DNA from: Parus major
Lineage: Eukaryota; Chordata; Aves; Passeriformes; Paridae
Reading direction: 5' to 3'
Assembly (NCBI RefSeq): GCF_001522545.3
Contig: NC_031772.1
Span: forward strand, 1,379,707-1,443,706
DNA length: 64,000 nt
Both the position numbers and the translations under genes were made by a program. Within the stretch, counting starts at the first letter, position 1. The number at the start of each line of letters is the position of its first letter. Shown in pieces: positions 44,287 through 56,114 of the stretch. The notes below the pieces were generated by a model. The model did not search any database. It was given only the letters and a program-made list of their open reading frames with translations, and was not told where the DNA came from.

Positions 44287-47200
44287 GGAGCTCTTGGGGC
44301 ACATTCCCTCAGCAGGAATTTAGGTCAAGTGCAGATCTTCAGGACTGTTCAAGTACTTGTGTGTGAAATATTTATACGTGGGTGAGGCATTTTGACACAA
44401 AGAGTTCCAGACACAGGCAAATATCTATGATCTGCCATCTTAAGTGGAGGAATAATAATTCCATTTCCTTTTGCACCACGGTTTGTTTGACAGCTCCAGT
44501 CTAGAATCCACAACACTGACACTGAGCCAAACTGTCAGTGACATTTCCATGTCTGAGGAATCCTGAATCTCACAGGTAAGCTGTGAAAGCTGAGAGGCAG
44601 GCAGTGAAAGTGTGAGCCTCAGAGCTACTACAGCAGACAAACTCTAAAAAAGTCACTTTGTGTGACCTCTGCTTTCTTGTAACTGGGGGCAGCTCAAAGC
44701 TGGGAAAGTGGGGAAGGAATGAAAATCCACAGAACTTTTTGCAGACAGGAGAAACATATGCTGTACAAAGGAAAAAATAATTACTCATACGTGATAGACT
44801 AGATGAGCCAGACATCATTTAAAGTGAAATGTACCCTTTAAATCTAGATAAAGAACGCAAGAAATACATTCATGTTTTCATTTTTCCACACTGTTGAGCA
44901 GGTAAAAAGGAACATATCACAATTCTGAATTTGCTCAGTTGATTCTTCTTTTGTCCTGGTAGGAAAGGAGAAATATACGGGAGCTTTCTTAGGGTCAGAA
45001 GAACTGAGACCTACTGACTTGTGTAATTACAACTTATTGATTTGAGGTGTTTATATCCCAGCAGCACATTTAATGCAGTTAACGTTTACACAGTCATACA
45101 GATCTCGTTTAGATGACACACTCTTCACATCCCCTGCTTCTCAAAAGAGAAAGAAACAAAGCTCTCCGAGGTTAATGCAGAAACTGGGAAATTTCTAGAG
45201 CACAAGACAAATTTTAGCACTTCAGAGGAGTAACAAATGTGGCTCAAGAACACCCCAGGTCTGGGAGACAAATCCAAGCCCTCAGAGATGAGAACAGCTG
45301 AAGTTCCTGCACAAAAGCACATCTCATCTGTAGCGAGCTGTTATCACCTCATTTATACAAAACCTCCCCGACACAACAGCCCCACTATAAAAGAGGACTA
45401 AAGACATTTCCTGGAAGCATTAAGGACTGGAGCTTCCTGACATGCATTTGTCGAGTCAATTAATCTGCTAAGAAAACAACATTTTGTGAAAAACACAGCA
45501 GATCAGTGAGTGTCTGAAATGTTTCTTTTAAGCATCCATTTGTGCATTGTCCAAAAGCGGGAGATGTGCCCAAAGGCATCAGCGTTTCACAAAAAACCCT
45601 GACATTTTTACTGGTACGGGACCTTTTTCCTATGAATAACCAGATGATGCTCACAGAATAAGGAAAAGGTTTGTTATTCTCCTCTTAAATACAGAGAAAT
45701 GAGGTGTAAACTCACAAAACAAAGTATTACAATGAGAAAGAATTAGAAGGAGATTTCTACCTTGAATTTTTGATTTCCTATTGTTAAAACAGGATGATTT
45801 TTCCTAAAAGCTTTGAATAAAATCCTGACAGAGACACACCTGGTTTAAAACAAACATAATTTCCTAGCAGTTAATTAATTAGTTAATTAATAATTTCTAA
45901 CTGTTTATTCATGGTCTCTTTGACTGAAAGAATGAGAGGTAACAAGTGCAAATTGAGACTTGTGACATTTCATCTGGACACAAGAAAATGCCTTTTCTTC
46001 CCTCTCTCTCCTTCATCTCTTTCCAGACTGGAATTCATTTTAAACCAAAATACCACCCCCATCCCAAGCTGCACTCAGTTCTTCCAAGAATTTAATATTC
46101 TTCAATAACATATGCTTCTCACTCTTCTGAAATGCACTCTGGAAGTGGAAGTTTTATCCCAAATCTTTAGGAAAATTTAGGGAGCATTTTTTAACTCGCG
46201 TTTCGCAAGGCACATAATTGGCACTTGCATAATCTCATCCAAATAATCTGCTGCTTCCTACTGGAGATTTTTTATGCAGTGTTTGTACCCAGTTGGCTTT
46301 TCATAGTACTATCACCCAACCCTGAATTTTAAAGGCAGTTTATTCATGTAAGCAGTCTTAAAATACACATTTTCCAGGGGAGAGCTGTCAGGCATGGAGG
46401 AGCTGGGTAACAAGCTAAATCAGCAGTACAAATAGGAGCAGCAGAACTACCTGCTCCAACAATTTGAATAATTGTGTGATGGATGAGGAATAGAAGAGGC
46501 ACTTTTTCCTTGAGAAGCCATGGAAGGTATGGAAAGAGTGAAAACTGAAATTCTCCCCTGATCAGCAGAACCAGTCCCCTCTCTGCTGCTCCTCTGTCCT
46601 TCAGCACAACCCAGAGCCCATCTGTAAAGCAGAGCAGAGAAATGCACAGAAGAGCTCCAGGCTCATTAAATTCCTGGCCAGAATGGCCAGAGATACCTGT
46701 GTGTGAGTCCTGCAGGAAGGACTTGATCTGTGACCTCCCAGGAACACTTCAGCAATCCCCAGAGGTGGAATTTACAATATGACCCAACCTGTTATTCCAG
46801 CAGCAGCAACAAAGAACCTTCACTTGGAAACAAATACACATATTTTTCAGCTCACAAGAGAGACAGTTCAACATGCTTATGCTCAAATATATAAAATAAA
46901 AATACATGACCGTGACAAAAATACCTAACTGTGATTGCAAGATCAGCCTAAGCGACTAAAATTTGCGTTTAATTTAAATTAACTCCAAGGAAGTGAAGGT
47001 TACAACAAAGGTTTGTAAAAGTTTGTGAATGTTTCCCAGAGCTGAGTGTTGTGTGAAGAGCCTGCTAGGCTGCCAAGATGGAGAGCCAATTTGGATTATT
47101 AGAGGTTGATAAAGAGTGACATTTTGTGTTCAGGAAGCATCTGACAGGAGCTGCCATGCACCTTGTCACACTGCAGAGACTACAGCTGCTGATAATGCTG

Positions 47201-47762
47201 AAAATGCGCTATTGAAACCCTTCCCAGACACACAAAATATCCACAGTAATGCCTTCAAATCAACGGAGGAAACATCTATTAGTGGCCTCAAATTTTCAAG
47301 ATTTGTATATTTTATTCACTGAAGAAAAAGGTAAAATAGGAGCTGCTCACCCACTATGACCTTTTCCACTTTTCTTGGGAATATTATATAATTTCTTTTC
47401 TGGCTGTCCTGGAAACAAGCTTTGTGTCTTGAAATGACATTTGGCACTGGACAGAAATGCACACATGGAATAAACACAATTATACAAGTGATTTTTGCAA
47501 CTATTTCAGTTTATAGCTGGCTGTACACAAATGACTGGTCCAATGCCCTGAGATGTGACAGCACACAGAAGGCACAGTTTGCATTTCAGCCTCTTAATTT
47601 CATTATAACTCAGCACAGGTGAGAATTTCCCACGTTGAAACACAAATATCTGATCTGTGAAGAGAAGAGGAATACAGCAGGGTGGTTCTGAGTGCCAGAG
47701 CATTCACCTGGAATCTCTCCTGGGTTTATTTCGTGGATTATCCCGAGAACACAAAAGTGTGT
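44287..47762. other. No gene seen
   Basis: Unique AT-rich DNA, with a TTAATTAATTAG-rich patch near 45870-45893. No exons recognised. Confidence 0.55.
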
Positions 47763-47800
47763 TTATATATAATATATATATTAATATTATTATATTAAAT
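47763..47800. repeat. TA-rich simple repeat
   Basis: TATATAATATATATATTAAT-type sequence. Confidence 0.85.
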
Positions 47801-49459
47801 AATCACTCAGAAGCTGTGATCCACCTTTCCACTGGGGAGCCTGCACACCTCAGGTCTGTGAGAGCAGGACTGACATTCACCTCAGCTGCCACACCACAGA
47901 CAGACCCAAGGAGGACTCCATGAAGGTAAAAACATCTGTACATGATGCACCTTGGCCAGGCTCAGCTGAAATCTGAATTTTATCTGGATTACAAAGGATT
48001 TACCTGATGAGGAGCACACTGGATTCTCTCCCCTATGTGACAAATTCCCGAATTTCCATCAGTACCAAGCAAGCCTCTGAACTAAGATGCAATCTTATTG
48101 CTGCCTTTCAAGCTCTTATTGGCGTTCTGGATTTATTCCTACACAAAATCTTTCTTTACTTTTAATATATGGTTTGGTATAGGCTGCTATGAGAGGCTTT
48201 TAGAGAATCCAATGAATCTTCTGCTGCAGTCTATGCAACCTCAATCAGCTCATATTAAAACATGATTGTTAGAAGGGTGAAAGGAATTAATATGGTAAAG
48301 TTCTGTGTACCACATTAAGCTAAAGAATATTTGGCAGATGTGTATTTATAGCAGAATTACACAGACATATAAATTCCTTGCACAATGAAATGGTTGCACA
48401 ATAAAATGTCTGCACGTTCAGTACACTGCTGTTCTATTCCATTTATGTAATGATTTGTAGTTTCTAAAAGTTGTTAGGCATTCTAAAAGCCAACGGGATT
48501 ACAATCTATCTTAAAATTTACTGCATTCAGTAAAGTAGCAGAGCACTCAGGCTTTGAAGTCATGGACTGCAAAGGCTGTTTATTCCACACATAAAGTGTT
48601 CCAGGGTATTGTAGGGACGGAGATAGAAGGGCTGCAGTAGAACAGACTGCTAAACAGCTCAAATATTAATTCATTAGCTCCCAAAGTTGTGTTCAGAGAG
48701 CATACAGAATGAAATAAAATGAGGGATTGGGGGGAAAAAGAACGAGGAAAAGGAGTAGAAGAATGTGGCTAAACTGCAGAACAGCCCAGTGCCATTCTGA
48801 GGCTGGAGTTATGTGAATGGAGGATGAACGTGAACAAATGGAATTAGAAAGTAGATTTTTTAATACACATCATTAAGGCTATTTCATTTCCCTACGCTTG
48901 CACACGCAAAAAGAGGGTAAAGGCAAGAAGAGTTTTAAGGAGTAAATACTGGAAGAAGAAAGGGAAGAGGCAAAGCAGCTTTGCAGAAGATTATTTCCCC
49001 TCCATTAACCTGCCTGAACACCATGGATTTCCCCCCCAAGTTTAATGACTACCAAGAAACCATATTCTTGCTTACTACTGCTTCTTCCATTTATTCCTTG
49101 AATCATGAAGAGAAGGAGAGAACCAATGTATTCACACCAGTGGATGTACCCTAAATACCCAAGAGTACAGGTCCAAAAATCCAAACACCCATTTCTAAAA
49201 TAACTCTGCTGAGATTTCTGCTACGAGGCAGCAGAGTTCCTTCTCCACTGAGGTGGAAGCTCCATCAGGGTTTGTGTGTGTGGCTGTGAGAGTTGTGTGA
49301 ACACCTGCAGGGCTTCTCTTGATGGGTTTGCTTTGCTTCTGCACAGGTTCTGTGAAAGGTCTGGGTATTACCTGCAAGGTAACCCCAAAAAACTGCCACC
49401 TCCTTGTCCTTTTGGTTATGGAAAGCTCTCAGTAATGTGCATTACAGGTGGATTTGTAT
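47801..49459. other. No gene seen
   Basis: AT-rich unique DNA. The block 48160-48560 is rich in homeodomain-type words but less so than the candidates listed elsewhere. A short GT run lies near 49270-49281. Confidence 0.55.
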
Positions 49460-49659
49460 NNNNNNNNNNNNNNNNNNNNNNNNNNNNNNNNNNNNNNNNN
49501 NNNNNNNNNNNNNNNNNNNNNNNNNNNNNNNNNNNNNNNNNNNNNNNNNNNNNNNNNNNNNNNNNNNNNNNNNNNNNNNNNNNNNNNNNNNNNNNNNNNN
49601 NNNNNNNNNNNNNNNNNNNNNNNNNNNNNNNNNNNNNNNNNNNNNNNNNNNNNNNNNNN
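49460..49659. other. Assembly gap (200 N)
   Basis: A run of exactly 200 N. A heptamer array abuts its right edge, and the last bases on the left (TTTGTAT) fit the same repeat. Confidence 0.98.
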
Positions 49660-49716
49660 ATTTTGCATTTTGTATTTTGTATTTTGTATTTTGTATTTTG
49701 TATTTTGTATTTGTAT
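49660..49716 (+). repeat. (TATTTTG)n microsatellite
   Basis: About seven copies of the heptamer TATTTTG, the first with a C substitution, right after the gap. Confidence 0.96.
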
Positions 49717-52055
49717 AAAGCAGTTTGTTCTGCTTTTTCAGTTTGAAAAGTCCCATGGTAAATGACCTTACACGTGGTACCCTTCCCATGCACGTGTCTT
49801 GGATCTGCAGGTAGAAGGGTTAAGGAGAAAGCAGAGGTGCCTCCAGTCCCAGCCCAACTCCAATTTCAAAGAAAGCTGAGAACATCAGTTTGCAGCAAGC
49901 AGCTCCCATTTCTTAGAGTCCAAAACTAAAAATTTACCCAAAGAAACAGAAATCAAGACCCAGAGTGAGAGAACCTGAAGCTCAAGTGATGGATTTTAGC
50001 CAGAACATTTTTTTCTCCCCGAAAGTTAATGATGATTAGCTCCAAATGAAACACAGTCTTCACAGGGTGATTTTCCATACCCAGCAGCTATGAACACTAA
50101 CAAGACATCCAATTGATATCAAGAACACTGCTGGCTTCTGAAATTTGGGCATCTGTGTGTCAGGAATTGAACTGACAGGCCAAATCCTACTGTGTTTTTC
50201 AGTGAGAACACCAGAAGAAATCTCTGTGCAGACAAATGTCTGGTTGGAATCCATGATCTGGCTGGTAAACATCCCCAGACCTCTCACAATCCAAATAATA
50301 AAATTTTAGTGCTTTGCAATGCCAACCCCAGAATCCTTTAATAAAAAGCTACTTCCCAACGTGAATTGTATATTGGAGATGTACTTCCAGTGCAATGAAA
50401 TGATCCATAATATATTGTGTAGCTGAAGCAGCCACCCTGCACGCTCAAAGGCAGCAGCTGCATAACCACAGCCCTCAGTAAATCCCTGCCTCTGGTGATA
50501 GTGCTGGTTTTTGTTGGTTTTTTATTAAAAAAGAGCTCATTTCTCTGCCAGTGATTCCTATGCAGGTGATTCCTTCTGGGCCAGAAGGAGGTTGTACAGC
50601 ATGTGTTGCTGCTGTGAGTACAGGACAGAAAATGCAGGGACTGAAGAGCAGAAACTTTCAGGGACAGGTACCAGGAGGATCTGGGATTCTTGCATGATGT
50701 GCACTGACTTTCTGTACTGCACGTGGCAGCTAGGGGAATTTTTTTTGCTGTGCCTCAGATTTCAAGATTCACCATAGAGAGCCACAGAGAAATTTCTTCC
50801 CCTTGCAGGAAACTGGGCCAAGTTGCAGCATCAAGGAACAGTCTGTTCTCAGGATCCTCTCAGCCATGAGGAGACAGGAAAGCTCTTTCCTGCTACAGAG
50901 AGAGATTTTCCTTTTCTGCAGCAACTCCCAGCACTAAAAAGGAACCAGCTTCAAGCAGGAGACTGAAAGAGAAGTGCCATCAAAAGCCAGTTTGATGGGA
51001 GAGGCTTCTGGCTCCTCACTAATACACAGCTACTCTCCAGTCAAAAGCAACACAGATGCTTAGAGCAGTTGCCTCCGTGGAAATTTGAAAGAAATAATTA
51101 TTTGCCAGCACACTGCTCCTCCTTAGAAGCACACAGAAGCCATGAGAAATGTTTGTAGGGATGAAACATGGCAAGTTTCCAACCAGAAGAGCCACGTGCA
51201 GTGACAAGGACTGTGATTCCTGTGGGTGTCCTGCACGGTGGCCACTCACACACCCTCTGGAAGGAGCAAGCATTAATGGACTGCTCCAGGAATATTGACA
51301 CACAATTGATGAGTCAGATCTCTTCATCAAGCATTTTGATACTGCCATAAAAATCCAAGCAAAATCTTTTATTTACCTCTTTCAAAATTATATAAAGTTA
51401 TTACTGTGGTGTCTTAGGGGTGAAGAAATTTAATAAAGACCCAAAAGCTCAAGATTTGCCAGTGACTGTACCTAGAGACCCAAATAATCAAGTATTTTTC
51501 TAACAAGCCCTCTGGATGATCTGCAGAGAGAAAGTCATGTGAAAGCTGCAGGCTCCTTTGTCCAGACCATTCTAAAACCCACACCAATTTTCACCCTAAC
51601 AACAAAAAAGAAATCCAGCGAGTCTGGTTCCCTTAGCAACCAGTAAAATATTATCTACCTTATTCATATTAACATTATTTACAGTACCCTAGAACTGGGA
51701 GACACCAATTCACAAAGAGCATGCACATTCCTCATTACACAACTTGTTAGCTTTGAACATTTCCGTGATGTTTCTCATTTGAGTCCTAACATTCCCACAT
51801 AGCTCTTCTCTGCAGAAACTCCATCCTGCTGTTTCGTGCCAAATGTAATCTCCTTTTCCTTTCTGAGTGCAGTTGGTTTCCCAGTGACCACCTCTCCCTC
51901 CCAAAGGTGTTGGGCATGAGCAATCCCCTCTTGCTGCACTCAGGAGTGATGGGCTCACCGTGCTGAGCCAGGCTCATTTCAGCACGTGCTGGAAACCCAA
52001 AATCTGCAGCCTGAGAAAAAGCCTGGATTGATAAAGTGATGATGTACACAGACAT
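49717..52055. other. No gene seen
   Basis: Unique DNA. Open frames are short and unremarkable. Confidence 0.6.
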
Positions 52056-52457
52056 TGGGTAGAGAATTATAAACTTTTGTCTCTATAGTTATAAGTAAGA
52101 ATATGTCTTATGTAAAATAATTTGAAGTTTGAACTGTAATAGTGTGACTTACAGAGAAGGTTAGAGATCCAGAAATGATAACAGAATGTGCAGGAGTATG
52201 TAACCTGTCAGCTTAGTGGCTGAGAGAAACACAGTGTGGCAAAATTAATTAAAGGTGATAGGTCAATAAGTGAAAACAAACCTCGAGTCAACTGCCTGTT
52301 GGACTAAAAATGTTCTATATTGCCGTGTGGAGAAGAAACTTGTGACTTCCTTGAGTGATGGTTGACTTGTTGTTCCAATAAATCTCACACCTCGAGGCTG
52401 AGAACAATAAATCATCTCGACACACGGTGGTCCCATCCCTTGTATTCCATCTCAACA
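52056..52457 (+). mobile_element. Probable LTR of an endogenous retrovirus
   Basis: A TATA-like TCTATATT near 52314, two AATAAA signals at 52377-52382 and 52406-52411, and a U5-like tail (TCTCGACACACGGTGGTCCC, then ending near CATCTCAACA) follow the layout of a retroviral LTR. The segment CGAGGCTGAGAACAATAAAT with CGACACACGGTGGTCC recalls ERVK-type LTR ends in songbirds, from memory. I could not find a clean TG...CA pair with a matching target duplication; the left boundary is approximate. The best pair found (TGAG at 52012 with GCAGCC, and ACACA at 52465 with GCAGCT) has one mismatch and is weak. No internal retroviral coding sequence lies beside it. Confidence 0.5.
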
Positions 52458-54887
52458 AGAACACAGCAGCTCCTCTCAGCAAGATGAGAACCCTTCTGGC
52501 TCTGGGGTGAGTTCCCCAGGGGTTTGTGACACCTCTGCTGTGCTTTGGGAATTCAGGCACCCACAGGTGCTGCTGGCTCAGAGATGTGAAGAAGCAGCAA
52601 TGACTTACCACCATTTCCACATTTCCCATCTGTGGCTCCAGACATCTCTCACACAATTGCCCCAGTATTAAAAATAATGAATTTCATTCCCTGCACAAGC
52701 TCTGGCAGTGGTGAAGAAAGGCACATCCTTGATTTCCACAAACATGCAGCAAAAATGTGTGAAAACCACGACTGAGGGTGATGCCCCATTAATGGATTAC
52801 ATATCATTAATCAGTGCTAGCAAGTCTGCAGTTGGAGCAGGAAATGCTGCAAAGCTTTGAGTTCAGAGGAGAAACACTGATTGAAATTCCACTTAAAAGA
52901 AATATGCAATTCCCTCCCTGGACAACCAGAATATTGGATCTTGTAATGTTTGCATCACTTCAGCTGCCCTGCTCTTAGTGCCAGAGCAGCCATTCATGGC
53001 TCAGAGCAATTCCTGCTGGAACTCTCACAGCTTCAAAAACAGACAGGTGAGGGAAGAACTGAAGGAAACTTTTTCCAGTGTCCAAAATTAAAAGATGCAC
53101 TGAGACCTGGATGAAATTTCAAGGGCTGAAACAAAATTCTGTTTTCCTATTTGTCTATTGCTTCCAGTTCTCAATTCTGCAGAATTTTTGAATGAAATGT
53201 GGAAAGACAACTTCAGCAACACGAGCCCACAATGATTATGTCCCTCATTACAAACTGCACATGCAACACAAATAAAAATCAGCATCCTGATTCCATTAGA
53301 TATCAACAGAACCTTGCTACCAAAAGGGTTATAAACACTGAACTTCAAAAGAGTGAGAAAAACCATTATGTTAATCATGTGTTCTTACTGAACAATTAAA
53401 ATCAGAATCAGGATGACACTAAGATCTAAACCCCCTACGTAGGGAACAATTAACCAAAGCTTGAACTGATATACTGCGAGATTCTCTTACCAAGGGTCAT
53501 TTCAGATGCATAAAAGGTTTTATAAATAGGATGTTAAACTGAGGAAATTTAAAAAATAGCACAGCTCTTCAAGCACATGAAATGTGCTTTTTCCCTTAAT
53601 GATTAAAATTTTATGTATAACCAATAGATGATACTTGTGTGGTTATATCTGCTGCTGAGCTGCTCCTCAGTATTGATGTTAGAAACTCTTCTCCTTGGTG
53701 CACTTTGAAAAGATGAGTTTAAAGAGACAGGAGGAGACTGAAGTGTTCAACAGCAGATCCGTAGGCGTGTGCTGAAACTGGGCCAAGACGTAGCAGTGTT
53801 CTGATCAAAGGGGTAAAAGGGAGTTTGTGAGGGAAAGAATGGCTTTTCCTGGGGCTCACACACCCTGCACTGACCAGGAGCCATCAGCAGGACTGGGATT
53901 ACCAGCCCTGGGCAATGCTGTGGGGAGCAGCTCCCCTCTGCTCAGGTTTTGCTCTGGCTGCTCCTGAGAACCTTCCCAGAGCAGCTCCAGGAAACCAAGG
54001 GGCTTCACTCCCATAAAAAATCAAATGGGAAATCAACCATCCTCCCCTTCCTGTGCTGGCTGGATGGACACTCCAGCTGCAGCATTCTGCACCAAACCTC
54101 AGCTTTTCTGGCAGCACCTGGAGCCAGGGATGCCCAGTGAGGGACCAGCATCATCTCCTCAGCAAAATGAGAGCACGTTTCTTATGGCAGCACCATCAGG
54201 AATAACTCATTCACCTCACTAGAAAAGAGCCTTGCTCAAGTCAGGCTCCCTTATGCATTCTCTCTCAAAAAAAAAAAAAAGCTTATTTTTTTCTCTTTTA
54301 ACTCTGTTTAAAAGAAAGAGAAAAAATAATTATCATGTTCAGAGAAATTTTAGAAAATGAGCAGATTACATAGGAATGTCATCCCCTGTATTTTAATAAT
54401 TCTTTAAAATATTTGTCTTCTCCAAAGAGACTTTTCAGTGTTTTCAACCAATTATTTCAAAGTCAATAGAAATTAAATGGTTAAACACTTAAAAAAACCC
54501 AAACAAAGAAATACCTACCGAAAACCTCTCCACAAAACAGTAAGAAAAACATTCCCAAATTCTCTGAATCTGTTTGTAACTAAATGGATTTATGAAGTGG
54601 AGTTGGCTCACATTTTTTCCAACAGCCCTAGGCTACATCAGTGCTTTTACACATAAGTGTTTTTCTGCAACCTTATTTACTTCTCCAACAAAAATGCTGA
54701 TTTCACACCTGACAGAGTGTATTTATAATAATTCAGTAAAAGAAGAACTAAAAAGGAGTCTGTTTAGTTCCTGTTCTCATTTGGTTCCCTTCACTGCCAC
54801 TTGATACATCCTAACACATCCTGTAGTGGTTTTTTTTGTATTCTGGAATTTAATTTTTTCTTTTGCACATTGGTTAAACACATCTCT
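52458..54887. other. No gene seen
   Basis: Unique DNA with a short A run at about 54268-54281. Confidence 0.6.
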
Positions 54888-54914
54888 CATCATTATCATC
54901 ATCATCATCATCAC
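54888..54914 (+). repeat. (ATC)n microsatellite
   Basis: Short trinucleotide run with one interruption. Confidence 0.9.
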
Positions 54915-56038
54915 CTAAATCAGATGATTTGGATGTCTCAGGATCCCTAAATTCCTACAAATCTTAATGCCATAAAACATGTTTCAAGGTACAACTCCTA
55001 AGGAGGTGACAGGAAAAGCAAAGGGAGAGAGAGAAAAGGTGTGAACCTAATGTTTTTTACTGGTAATCCTAAATTAAATATAGATAGTGTTGGGAAATTC
55101 CTTGAATGCCCTCCTCTCTCCTTTAAAAACAATCTAAATTCAAAATAAAAAACCAAACCCCATTGAAATTGTAAGTTTACAGAGGAGAATTCCAAAATCC
55201 TTTCCACCTACACAAAATGAACAAACAAAGCTAAAATATTCTAACTCATAAGTTTATCATCTCTGTTTTTATAAAGAAAATTTTATAAAGAAAAACTGAA
55301 TTTTTTATTTACTTTGGGGGGCAAAAGGCTGCTTTTTTTTTTCCTAGGTAACCTCTGCCTTGTCAAAGCTCAGCATTTTTGCTGGAGACTGATGGATTAG
55401 CAGCAGTGTAAATAGCTGTGTGTAGTAAACAATCCCAATCTCGTGTTTCTGCTCAGACTTTTCACCCAGAGCCACCCTGCAGCCCCAGAGCTGGCACGTG
55501 CTCTACATGAATCCCCTGGCAGATCTTCCAGCTCCTGAGTTTAGCCTTGTCCTTCAAACACGAGTTAAAGGGGCAGCTTTACAATCTGAAAAACAAGGTG
55601 CTTGAGCACTACCAGCTCTGGGGAGCAGCCCCAGAAGGTTTGCAATAATTCTGCACCAGCCTTTGTGCAGCTCCTGCATCTCCTTTCTGCCCAGGACTGC
55701 TCCACCAGGGACACAGCTCGTGGTTCCACACCCTGCAGGGGTTTGATTTCAGGCTTGTTGGGGAGCACAGGGGAGGCAGGAGTTTCTCAGCTGTGTTTAT
55801 TCCCAGCAGCAGCCAGGTGATGCTTTACCTGCTCTGGCTGCCCTGGGACACTCGGGGACCACAGACAGTGGTGACCCTGCACGTGAGTCAGAAAGGAACA
55901 TGAGAATTCAGACAGAAAGGGGCAGAATTCACCTACAACAGGGGTAAAAACATCACAAACTCCACCCTTTACATGCTTAGCTCCAGCCTGGCTTTAGCAG
56001 ACAATTGTTGACAGAATCAGAGGTTTGAAACAAGCCCT
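54915..56038. other. No gene seen
   Basis: AT-rich to about 55420, then GC-richer to 55880. Nothing recognisable. Confidence 0.6.
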
Positions 56039-56114
56039 GCCCATGGATAAATATCCCAAAGGATGGACAGCAGGAGTAACCAAGTGCCCATGGATAAATA
56101 TCCCAAAGGATGGA
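56039..56114 (+). repeat. Tandem duplication, period 47 bp
   Basis: A 29-bp sequence beginning GCCCATGGATAAATATCCCA occurs at 56039-56067 and again at 56086-56114 without mismatch, separated by 18 unrelated bases. A nascent minisatellite. Confidence 0.93.
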
